A stretch of 7,205 nt of DNA from Candidatus Woesearchaeota archaeon (GTDB lineage Archaea; Nanobdellota; Nanobdellia; Woesearchaeales; JAFCFN01), in assembly GCA_017609245.1 (NCBI GenBank), contig JAFCEI010000034.1:1-7205 (forward strand), in the 5' to 3' direction. Each line of letters starts with the position of its first letter. Positions within the stretch are counted from its first letter, which is position 1. Positions 1 through 5,404 of this stretch are shown here, piece by piece. A model generated the notes under the pieces. The model was not told where the DNA came from. It did no database searches and was given only the letters and a program-made list of their open reading frames with translations. The position numbers and the translations under genes were made by a program.

Positions 1-495
1 CTCAAGCTTGCCGCTTCCTGCGATTGTTCCGATTGTAGCCCTGCAGCTTCCTAAAAATTCCTTTTTCTTTTTTGAAGGCAGCAAAACAATAACCTTATTT
101 TTCATCTTGGCAAAAACCCTTGCAAATCCTCCTGCAGACCTGACAAATTTCCCACCATCCCCTGGTTGGGATTCAATATTATAAATTTCAGTTCCTTCTG
201 GAATGTTCTTCAATGGCAGCGTATTCCCGACAGCAACATTGCTTTTTTCCGCACTGCTGATAGACCTGCCCACTTCAATACCGTCTGCAGCAATCTCTGT
301 TGTTATTTCACCGTCTTCATATTCGACAACAGCAAGAGGTGCTGAATGTCCTGGGCATTTTACTAATTCAACTATCTTACCAGCACCCTCTTTTCCAAAT
401 GTTTTGTTCTTTGCCTTTCCAAAGTATCTGAAACTTGGAGCCCTGAACGTGCTTGTTCCCTTTCCCTTTCTTTGTTGAATTAAGCTTTTACCCAT
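1..495 (-). CDS. rpl2: Large ribosomal subunit protein uL2, N-terminal part (runs off the left edge)
   Basis: uL2 binds 23S rRNA near the peptidyl transferase centre and supports subunit association. I translated the minus strand from the ATG at 495-493. The frame is open without a stop to base 1 and gives 165 residues of a protein that is usually about 240 long. The N-terminus MGKSLIQQRKGKGTSTFRAP is the archaeal/eukaryotic type. Other family features are KCPGHSAPLAVVEY (about residues 46-59), the QPGDGGKFVRSAGG stretch (110-123) and RATIGTIAGSGKLE (152-165). The C-terminal segment with the conserved histidine loop would lie beyond base 1. Only one base separates this start from the uL23 stop, so it is translated from the same operon mRNA. 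An AGGA sits about 10 nt upstream of the ATG as a weak Shine-Dalgarno element. rps19 would be expected next, outside the window. Identity is confident; completeness cannot be judged. Confidence 0.96.
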   Translation of the reverse strand, partial: MGKSLIQQRKGKGTSTFRAPSFRYFGKAKNKTFGKEGAGKIVELVKCPGHSAPLAVVEYEDGEITTEIAADGIEVGRSISSAEKSNVAVGNTLPLKNIPEGTEIYNIESQPGDGGKFVRSAGGFARVFAKMKNKVIVLLPSKKKKEFLGSCRATIGTIAGSGKLE

Positions 496-496
496 T

Positions 497-748
497 TTAC
501 ATCAATCCTAGTTCTGTTGCAACGTCAATGGCAGGGTTTGCCTTGTTAAATTTCACATAAGCCTTTTTCCTGCCTTCCCTGTCAACAAAAGTATTGACAC
601 TGTCAATCTTGACCTTAAACATGCTCTCAATCTCTTTCTTGATCATTGTTTTGTTCGCTGCATTATCAACTACAAAGATCAGCTTATTTTCAGCTTCCAT
701 TAATCTCATTGATTTTTCTGTCGAGACAGGATATTTTATGATTTTCAT
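497..748 (-). CDS. rpl23: Large ribosomal subunit protein uL23
   Basis: uL23 sits at the polypeptide exit tunnel and, by family knowledge, is a docking site for signal recognition particle and other nascent-chain factors. The 83-residue length is normal for archaeal uL23, which lacks long extensions. The N-terminal IIKYPVSTEKSMRLMEAENK matches the family start, where the T-E-K motif opens the fold. The basic segment FVDREGRKKAYVKFNK (about residues 54-69) precedes the C-terminal A-x-D-V-A-T-E-L-G. The gene lies between rpl4 and rpl2, as in archaeal S10-type operons, with one base on each side between stop and start. That spacing suggests translational coupling; I see no strong Shine-Dalgarno at a good distance, only an AAGGAAAG about 14 nt upstream inside rpl4. 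Nothing unusual is visible. Confidence 0.96.
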   Translation of the reverse strand: MKIIKYPVSTEKSMRLMEAENKLIFVVDNAANKTMIKKEIESMFKVKIDSVNTFVDREGRKKAYVKFNKANPAIDVATELGLM

Positions 749-749
749 T

Positions 750-1562
750 TTACTTGAACAGCTTTCCTTCTGATAATTTTTCTATTGCTCCTTCTGTCCA
801 GATCGCAATTCTTCCAACATCTGCTCCAGGAGCCAGTATTTCAGCATTCAGATTGTTTACGATGCATACATCTATTCCAGGAATATTCTTTACAGCCTTT
901 TCCAGCTTGCATTCTTTTGATACTATTAATAGAGGCCCTTTCTTTTTCCTGTACATTCTTCCCCTTGTTTTTCCCTTACCAGCTCTTACTTTCTTTTTAG
1001 CATCTCTTCGCATCTCATCTTTCAAATCAATATTTTCTAAAATCTTCTTAACCTGAGCTGTTTTGTCTACATCTTCGAACTTGTTTTCAATAACAAATGG
1101 ATAAATTTTGGGCAAGATATGGCCCCTATTTTCAACCAGCTCCGCAATAACAGTAGCAGCAATAGCAGATCTGATTGCCTTTCTTCTTTCTTTTTTGTTT
1201 ATATCCTTTTTCCATATCTTCTCTGATTTAGGAGGATGAGCTTTTCTTCCGCCAACAGTCCCGGGAGCAACAGCAGCAACCCAATAGAACCTCCTCCCCC
1301 TTCTGGTAAGGATTTTTCTTGGAACCCTGCTTATTCCATAACCATAACTTCCCCTGTAATCTTTTCTTTTTCTGGACAGCGTAGCACTTGCTCTCATTCC
1401 TGCGCCTTCTTTAGCACCATAAGCCTGCCTTTTGTTTGATTGCAAGGCCAAGACAGCTCTTTGAACTAGGTCAGGCCTTATCTCTTCAGAAAACATAATA
1501 GGCAAATCTATCTTTTTCAATTCTTTATTGTCCAAACTTAATACTGGAACTTTCATGATCAT
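750..1562 (-). CDS. rpl4: Large ribosomal subunit protein uL4
   Basis: uL4 folds on 23S rRNA and sends a long loop into the exit tunnel. The product is 268-270 residues, normal for archaeal L4. The tunnel loop occupies about residues 45-115 and carries the archaeal signature motifs RQAYGAKEGAG, SRKRKDYRGSYGYG, SRVPRKILTRRGRRFYW and GTVGGRKAHPP. The C-terminal end, NIPGIDV followed by NLNAEILAPGADVGR and WTEGAI, is also typical. Two starts compete. The ATG at 1562 overlaps the rpl3 stop as ATGA. An in-frame ATG at 1556 gives MKVPVLSLD, closer to other archaeal L4 proteins, and lies about 8 nt after an AAGGT, whereas that element is only 2 nt from the first ATG. I favour 1556 as the main start but keep the longer frame. 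The gene is co-transcribed with rpl3 and rpl23. Confidence 0.96.
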   Translation of the reverse strand: MIMKVPVLSLDNKELKKIDLPIMFSEEIRPDLVQRAVLALQSNKRQAYGAKEGAGMRASATLSRKRKDYRGSYGYGISRVPRKILTRRGRRFYWVAAVAPGTVGGRKAHPPKSEKIWKKDINKKERRKAIRSAIAATVIAELVENRGHILPKIYPFVIENKFEDVDKTAQVKKILENIDLKDEMRRDAKKKVRAGKGKTRGRMYRKKKGPLLIVSKECKLEKAVKNIPGIDVCIVNNLNAEILAPGADVGRIAIWTEGAIEKLSEGKLFK

Positions 1563-2539
1563 TTACCTTGTTTGCTTTTCAATGAAATGTGCTGTATGGT
1601 TGGCGCTTCTGAAATAAGCCTTTTATTTGGCCTTGTCGGATAGGTCATCTTGATCAGTCTCTTTATTGAGCCAGGTATTGAACCTTTCAATAATACATAA
1701 TCATTCTTGACTAACCCGTAATTTACAAATCCGCCTTTTGGATTTATCTCTTCAATCTTGTCTCCAATCTTTAGTAGCCACTTGTTTCTTTCAGTCCTGA
1801 CATGATATCCTGTCTGCCCAGAATAAGCAACCCTATACATCATGTGCTGCTGTCCGCACCATGATCCTAATGAACCGGGCCTTCTCCTTCCTTTTTCTGA
1901 CTTATGTGATTTTAATGCAATGCCAAACCTCTTTACAGGGCCCTGGGTGCCTTTTCCTTTTGTAATAGCGTGAATATCAACCTGCTGACCTTCATCAAAA
2001 ATATCTTTGACAGAGATCTCTTTGCCAATAAGATCTTTTAAATAATTTATTTTGGCATCTTTTGCACCGCCAACAGCAATCTCAAAAATATCAGGCTTTT
2101 TCTTGCCAATGCCTGTCTTTTTAGGCTGCGTGTAGATAATTGCCCTAACATCATCAAATTCCTTAACATCCTCTATATTTTTTGTTTTCTTAGGCACCCT
2201 TATCTTTCTTGACAATTCCTTATCAAGATTTGGTGAAAGAATGCATGAAGAAAGAACAGCCCCTTTTGGAGTTTTTTTGTAGAAATTTAATCCCATTATC
2301 TTGACAGCAGGACACTCAACAACAGTCACAGGGATTCTTAATTCCTCGCCCTTTGTTATTGATTTAGGCCTGTTATCATTGACAATAATATGTGTCATGC
2401 CAGCTTTATATCCTGGAAAGCACAACAATTTTGAATCCTTGATATTTGCCCAAGACCTTATTCTTGCATGAGATTTTTTAGCCCTTTTTCTAGGCCAAAA
2501 CTGCATACTCCCTTTTCTCGGTCCAGTTACCTTTCCCAT
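1559..2539 (-). CDS. rpl3: Large ribosomal subunit protein uL3, first gene of the operon
   Basis: uL3 is an early-assembly protein whose extensions reach the peptidyl transferase centre. The 326-residue length fits archaeal L3. The N-terminal PRKRAKKSHARIRSW (about residues 16-30) and FPGYKAGMTH (41-50) are archaeal signatures. The family signature is VDIHAITKGKGTQGPVKR (187-204), followed by RRRPGSLGSW (218-227) and GQTGYHVRTERNKW (241-254). The tip between W227 and G241 reads CGQQHMMYRV then AYS. It lacks the usual W-[HN]-P after the tryptophan, has Tyr where yeast has its W-finger Trp (by my alignment), and seems one residue longer. The start at 2539 is the only usable one: no ATG, GTG or TTG lies in frame before the stop at 2606-2608. 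No clear Shine-Dalgarno precedes it, but a possible structured leader does. The stop overlaps the rpl4 ATG. Confidence 0.96.
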   Translation of the reverse strand: MGKVTGPRKGSMQFWPRKRAKKSHARIRSWANIKDSKLLCFPGYKAGMTHIIVNDNRPKSITKGEELRIPVTVVECPAVKIMGLNFYKKTPKGAVLSSCILSPNLDKELSRKIRVPKKTKNIEDVKEFDDVRAIIYTQPKKTGIGKKKPDIFEIAVGGAKDAKINYLKDLIGKEISVKDIFDEGQQVDIHAITKGKGTQGPVKRFGIALKSHKSEKGRRRPGSLGSWCGQQHMMYRVAYSGQTGYHVRTERNKWLLKIGDKIEEINPKGGFVNYGLVKNDYVLLKGSIPGSIKRLIKMTYPTRPNKRLISEAPTIQHISLKSKQGK

Positions 2540-2550
2540 TGTATTTCTGG

Positions 2551-2595
2551 CATGTAAACTATGACATGTCTTGTTAATGTAACAAGCCTTTTGTT
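2551..2595 (-). promoter_or_regulatory. Possible structured leader of the rpl3 operon mRNA
   Basis: A perfect inverted repeat with 7-bp arms, CTTGTTA and TAACAAG around ATG, lies at 2570-2586. The 5' arm of a rival hairpin overlaps it: AACAA at 2581-2585 can also pair with TTGTT at 2591-2595, so the two stems exclude each other. A weaker 5-bp stem (CATGT/ACATG, 2551-2568) follows towards the start codon. If transcription begins about 25 nt downstream of the TATA-like element at 2619-2628, all these lie in a leader of about 57 nt. Ribosomal operons are often autoregulated through leader structures, but no known binding site is recognised here. The function is inference; DNA-level symmetry for a regulator is equally possible. 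Confidence 0.35.
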
Positions 2596-2618
2596 GCTTT
2601 TCTCGTTAGAAACAGATG

Positions 2619-2628
2619 TTATAATTTA
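2619..2628 (-). promoter_or_regulatory. Candidate TATA box for the rpl3 operon
   Basis: Read on the minus strand the sequence is TAAATTATAA, an AT-rich element about 80 nt upstream of the rpl3 ATG. Archaeal transcription usually starts 22-28 nt downstream of such a box, near 2597. A competing TTATAAG lies at 2647-2653. The assignment is by position and composition only. Confidence 0.3.
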
Positions 2629-2683
2629 CGCCTTGAGAGGCACAGTCTTATAACGCCCGTGAAAAAAGCTTTGCAGGCTTTCT

Positions 2684-2704
2684 GTGTTTAATTAAATTAA
2701 ACAC
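2684..2704. repeat. Perfect 21-bp palindrome in the primase-rpl3 intergenic region
   Basis: The arms GTGTTTAATT (2684-2693) and AATTAAACAC (2695-2704) are exact reverse complements around a single A at 2694. The element lies about 145 bp upstream of the rpl3 start and about 55 bp upstream of its candidate TATA box. Length and perfect symmetry suit a dimeric regulator operator. A cruciform or RNA hairpin with a one-base loop is sterically less likely. AT richness raises the chance level, but a perfect 10-bp arm is still uncommon. Confidence 0.55.
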
Positions 2705-2730
2705 CCCTATTGCCTAGAAAATCACAGCTC

Positions 2731-2760
2731 CTTTAAAAAGCTATCTATTGCTTTTTTAAG
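2731..2760. repeat. Imperfect inverted repeat (hairpin), 11-bp arms
   Basis: CTTTAAAAAGC (2731-2741) and GCTTTTTTAAG (2750-2760) pair at 10 of 11 positions around an 8-base loop. Each side carries a copy of AGCTCCT (2726-2732 and 2759-2765), read as AGGAGCT on the minus strand, so the unit also looks like a short direct repeat bracketing the hairpin. It lies downstream of the primase stop and could be part of its 3' processing or termination region. No convincing small ORF follows the AGGAG copies: the GTG after the left copy reaches TAG after three codons. Confidence 0.45.
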
Positions 2761-2764
2761 CTCC

Positions 2765-2822
2765 TGTTAAATAGGTTAACATAAAACAATAATTAAACGA
2801 AAAATGTTAAATAGGTTAACAT
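2765..2822. repeat. Two direct copies of an 18-bp dyad-containing element
   Basis: TGTTAAATAGGTTAACAT occurs identically at 2765-2782 and 2805-2822, 40 bp apart start to start. Each copy contains an inverted repeat, TGTTAA and TTAACA around ATAGG; in the second copy the arms extend to 7 bp (ATGTTAA/TTAACAT). The second copy overlaps the last base of the primase stop codon. The GTTA...TAAC half-sites also occur in the rpl3 leader hairpin at 2570-2586. Possible roles are paired operators or paired 3'-end hairpins of the primase mRNA. Two copies are too few for a CRISPR. Confidence 0.6.
2782..2805 (-). terminator. Possible T-rich terminator of the primase transcript
   Basis: On the minus strand, just past the primase stop, the RNA would read through runs ATTTTTCG, GTTTAATT and GTTTTAT. 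Archaeal intrinsic termination relies on such U-rich tracts rather than on a stable hairpin. The tract sits between the two 18-bp repeats. The call rests on composition and position only. Confidence 0.35.
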
Positions 2823-4111
2823 TACTTATTTTTAGTCTTTGTAATATGGAAAGTCTTCCTCTTGCTGTAGTTCACAGGATTCTTGATCTTAGAACAGAGA
2901 TTGTCAGGCTTGCAGATTGCCATGTCTTTGTAATAAAGATTGTTTGTGCAGTTTGGAGGCGGCACATTTTTCTTATGCATTTTGTGATATCTTATTTGGC
3001 TTATCAGATAACCCTCGCTTAATGGAGTTCCATTTTTTTCATTCCACTCTTTCAGCCTTTTTTCCATCTGCTCATGGCCCCATCCTGAGCTGGCCAGGAA
3101 ATTAACTAATATGAACAATGCTCTTTTCCTCCCATCTTCTAATCCATTTAAGATGCATTTGATGCACGGAGGAAAGAACTGCTCAGGCACAGCTTCTTCA
3201 GGAACTTTAAACTCCCTGTCCCCTTTAATTCCAATATCCTCTTTCTCAATATTAAAATCAAAAGCTTGCACAATCAACTGCTTTGCCTCACCTTTAACGA
3301 CGTTTTCCCGGGATAAAAACTGCTCTCCAACCTTAACCTTGTCAACACTTGCATCCTCTCTTTTAAATTCTGAAATCTTGTCAAGATCAACAGGCACAGA
3401 GACCAAACCCGACTTTTCATTAAAACAATAAGCCATCCTGTACAGATGTCTCTTGGAAATCAGGATAGTATCAATATCGATTAGAGTAAATGGATCCAAT
3501 TCATTATTAACAACCAGCTCTTCAAATTTCTTCCCAGACATCTGCATCAGCTCTTTTATCTTGTATTTTTTCAGTATCTCTCTAACAAGATGCTTTCTTA
3601 TCATCTCTTTAAGATAGGCAGCAATCTTTCTTGGCCCATCAGGGTATAATAGTCTGGTTTCCTTGTCATAAACCCTTTCTGGAAAAGACTCAAATGGAAC
3701 ACCAATATGAAATCCTTTATTACCTGAAAATTTACAGGTAATGCTCTTGATTCCATAATATTTCAAAGCCTTGATCAACAGATCAGCACCGATCCTGCTG
3801 AACTCAAAATCACACGCATCTATATCCAGAACCAGATCCCACCCTTTTCTCAGAGCACTCATCTCTTTGTCTTTCATAAGAGTATCGATCTGAAGGGGAT
3901 TTGTCCAAAGCTCTTCAGAAGCATGAAAAGAAGTCCCGCCCTGTTTTGCCAATTCAAGAATATCGCCTTCGTGCTGTAAAGTATCAGGCCTTTTGCCAAA
4001 GCCCCTGTCACCAAACTTTACAGCTATTTCTCTGTCTTTTGCATCAGCCACAATAGCCTGCTGAATATCCTTTCTTTTGTAGTGCTTTAGCAGATTACTT
4101 AATGATATCAT
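2822..4111 (-). CDS. priS: Single-chain archaeal primase: PriS catalytic core fused to a PriL-type Fe-S C-terminal domain
   Basis: This enzyme makes RNA/DNA primers for replication. In most archaea PriS and PriL are separate chains. The core (about residues 1-245) shows the PriS motifs in order: SFHASEELWTNP (61-72), the metal-binding pair D96-x-D98 in LDIDAC, SGNKGFH (129-135), a third acidic site IDIDT (211-215) and RHLYRMAY (221-228) followed by KSGLVSVPV. A charged linker (about 245-305) leads to a second domain that opens with FPPCIKC (313-319) and ends with PPPNC (C388), AIC (C400) and NLC (C406). C316, C388, C400 and C406 are spaced as a compact version of the four [4Fe-4S] ligands of the PriL/p58 C-terminus. 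At 429 residues it exceeds a stand-alone PriS of about 330-350. The same architecture is known in Nanoarchaeum equitans and other DPANN. The start is firm: an in-frame TGA immediately precedes the ATG, behind a GGGGGG run that may serve as a weak ribosome site. A separate PriL elsewhere cannot be excluded. Confidence 0.9.
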   Translation of the reverse strand: MISLSNLLKHYKRKDIQQAIVADAKDREIAVKFGDRGFGKRPDTLQHEGDILELAKQGGTSFHASEELWTNPLQIDTLMKDKEMSALRKGWDLVLDIDACDFEFSRIGADLLIKALKYYGIKSITCKFSGNKGFHIGVPFESFPERVYDKETRLLYPDGPRKIAAYLKEMIRKHLVREILKKYKIKELMQMSGKKFEELVVNNELDPFTLIDIDTILISKRHLYRMAYCFNEKSGLVSVPVDLDKISEFKREDASVDKVKVGEQFLSRENVVKGEAKQLIVQAFDFNIEKEDIGIKGDREFKVPEEAVPEQFFPPCIKCILNGLEDGRKRALFILVNFLASSGWGHEQMEKRLKEWNEKNGTPLSEGYLISQIRYHKMHKKNVPPPNCTNNLYYKDMAICKPDNLCSKIKNPVNYSKRKTFHITKTKNK

Positions 4112-4142
4112 TCAACCCCCCACTAACTACTAAATAAAAGAC

Positions 4143-4152
4143 TAAATATTTA
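4143..4152 (+). promoter_or_regulatory. Symmetric TATA element, Toprim-gene orientation
   Basis: TAAATATTTA is its own reverse complement and is centred about 30 nt upstream of the Toprim ATG at 4177. Transcription starting about 25-28 nt downstream would give a leaderless or nearly leaderless mRNA, consistent with the lack of any Shine-Dalgarno before that ATG. Promoter strength is unknown. Confidence 0.45.
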
Positions 4153-4154
4153 AA
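4147..4154 (-). promoter_or_regulatory. TATA box of the primase gene
   Basis: Read on the minus strand this is TTTAAATA, which fits the archaeal TTTAWATA consensus. It is centred about 39 nt upstream of the primase ATG, so transcription should begin near 4124 and leave a leader of about 13 nt containing the GGGGGG run at 4115-4120. It overlaps the symmetric element used in the other direction. Confidence 0.5.
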
Positions 4155-4176
4155 CCTTTATTTAATTATATGAAAT

Positions 4177-4515
4177 ATGGATAAGTTTATTGAAAAACTT
4201 AAGAATTCTAAAAAATTGATAATTGTGGAAGGACCTAAGGATAAGAAAGCATTAGAACAATTAGGGATCAAAAATATCATTACTTTGAAAAAGCCATTAT
4301 TCTCAGTTGTTGAAGAAGTTGCATTAAAGACAAAAGAATGTATCATATTGACAGACTTGGATCCAACAGGCAAGAGATTATACAGCACCTTATCTAGGGA
4401 CCTAAAAAAGCACGGAGTAAAGGTTGATAAATCATTCAGAGAATATCTTTTCAAAGAGACAAAGCTAAGGCAGATTGAAGGGATAACATCTTACCTAAAA
4501 AAGTTAAATCAATAA
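4177..4515 (+). CDS. Small stand-alone Toprim-domain protein
   Basis: Toprim domains bind Mg2+ and carry out phosphotransfer in topoisomerases, DnaG primases and RNase M5-like nucleases. This 112-residue protein is essentially only that domain: IIVEGPKDKKAL (about 15-26) supplies the conserved Glu (E18) and ILTDLDPTGKR (57-67) supplies the D60-x-D62 pair followed by the usual T-G-K/R. The third part is alpha-helical and basic. It resembles the archaeal small primase-like/RNase M5-like Toprim family; the substrate is not known from sequence. An in-frame TGA at 4171-4173 makes the ATG at 4177 the only start, with no Shine-Dalgarno and a TATA element about 30 nt away, so a leaderless mRNA is likely. 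It is divergent from primase with a 65-bp gap, which suggests but does not prove a nucleic-acid role. The short length could be complete, as all key motifs are present. Confidence 0.85.
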   Translation: MDKFIEKLKNSKKLIIVEGPKDKKALEQLGIKNIITLKKPLFSVVEEVALKTKECIILTDLDPTGKRLYSTLSRDLKKHGVKVDKSFREYLFKETKLRQIEGITSYLKKLNQ

Positions 4516-4525
4516 TTATATAAAT
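4516..4525 (+). promoter_or_regulatory. TATA box of htpX
   Basis: TTATATAAAT begins directly after the Toprim stop codon and is centred 27 nt upstream of the htpX ATG. That spacing puts the transcription start at or next to the start codon, so htpX is probably leaderless and independent of the Toprim gene. No Shine-Dalgarno precedes the ATG, which agrees. Confidence 0.55.
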
Positions 4526-4546
4526 GGGAATTAATCATTATTAACC

Positions 4547-5404
4547 ATGATAAAAAATCAGATCAAAACAGTATTTTTCTTAGCATTACTTACAGGCCTG
4601 TTATTGGGAGTTGGCCAGCTGGTTGGCGGCAGAGGCGGACTGACAATTGCATTGTTTTTTGCAGTTATTATGAACTTTGGAGCTTACTGGTGGTCTGACA
4701 AGATTGTTCTGGCAATGTACAGAGCAAAGCCAGTTACAGAAGCAGAAGCTCCAAAATTGTATTCAATAGTAAGAGAAGTAAGCAGTTTAGCAAATATACC
4801 AATGCCAAAGGTTTATGTCTTGCCTACAGCACATAGCAATGCCTTCGCTACTGGCCGTTCACCTGGACACTCAGCAGTTGCATTCACACAAGGCATCCTT
4901 AATCTATTGAATGATAATGAGCTAAAAGGAGTTATTGCTCATGAATTATCTCATATAAAAAACAGGGACACACTGATACAGGTAGTTGCAGCAACAATTG
5001 CAGGCATTATTTCATTTGTTGCTTTTATGGCAAGATGGGCAGCTATTTTTGGAGGAATGGGCGGCAGAGATAGGAATGGCGGCGGAATACTAGAATTACT
5101 TGTTCTGGCAATAGTAACGCCAATCATCGCAACATTGATTCAATTGGCAATCTCAAGATCAAGAGAATATTTGGCAGATGAATCAGCAGCAAAAACACTT
5201 CATGACAGCGAGGGCTTGGTATCAGCATTAGGAAAAATACACGCAGATGTCAAATTCAAACCACTGCGCCCAATGTCAACAACACAATCCACAGCGCACC
5301 TGTTCATTGCAAACCCCTTCAAAGGCAGCGGAATGCTTTCTTTATTCATGACCCATCCACCAATGGAGAAGAGGATTTCTAGGTTGAAGGAGATAAAACT
5401 ATAA
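4547..5404 (+). CDS. htpX: HtpX-type membrane zinc metalloprotease (peptidase M48B)
   Basis: HtpX degrades damaged or misassembled membrane proteins, with its active site on the cytoplasmic side. The 285 residues are a normal length. Two N-terminal membrane helices (about 8-25 and 32-50) are followed by the conserved KVYVLPTAHSNAFATGRS (88-105). The zinc-binding helix is IAHELSHIKNRD (130-141), with H132 and H136 as ligands and E133 as catalytic base. Two more hydrophobic helices (about 145-165 and 181-202) come next, then the third zinc ligand E207 in SREYLAD. The C-terminal STAHLFIANPF and THPPMEKRI are also family hallmarks. An in-frame TAA at 4532-4534 leaves the ATG at 4547 as the only start. 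It has its own TATA box. The stop TAA overlaps an ATA that may open the next gene. Everything required for activity appears intact. Confidence 0.96.
   Translation: MIKNQIKTVFFLALLTGLLLGVGQLVGGRGGLTIALFFAVIMNFGAYWWSDKIVLAMYRAKPVTEAEAPKLYSIVREVSSLANIPMPKVYVLPTAHSNAFATGRSPGHSAVAFTQGILNLLNDNELKGVIAHELSHIKNRDTLIQVVAATIAGIISFVAFMARWAAIFGGMGGRDRNGGGILELLVLAIVTPIIATLIQLAISRSREYLADESAAKTLHDSEGLVSALGKIHADVKFKPLRPMSTTQSTAHLFIANPFKGSGMLSLFMTHPPMEKRISRLKEIKL

Noticed and set aside
203..478. Open frame on the plus strand opposite rpl2
   Set aside because: It is antisense to a clear uL2 coding sequence, has no recognisable motif and its composition mirrors the ribosomal gene.
754..1439. Several plus-strand open frames opposite rpl4
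   Set aside because: All lie inside the confident uL4 gene on the other strand and encode serine/leucine-rich translations typical of shadow frames.
2734..2760. Micro-ORF behind the AGGAG copies
   Set aside because: The left copy's GTG reaches a stop after three codons and the right copy is not followed by a usable start codon.
2540..2821. tRNA or box C/D guide RNA in the intergenic gap
   Set aside because: I found no cloverleaf with a T-loop GTTC, and no C box (RTGATGA) paired with a CTGA D box in either orientation.
2765..2822. CRISPR array
   Set aside because: There are only two short repeats with a 22-bp gap and no cas gene nearby; array repeats are longer and more numerous.
2804..3431. 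Plus-strand open frames opposite the primase C-terminal half
   Set aside because: The minus strand carries the primase domain with ordered motifs; these frames have no start signals or family features.
4158..4454. Minus-strand open frame opposite the Toprim gene
   Set aside because: The plus strand has the Toprim metal-binding motifs, so this is a shadow and would also run through the divergent promoter.
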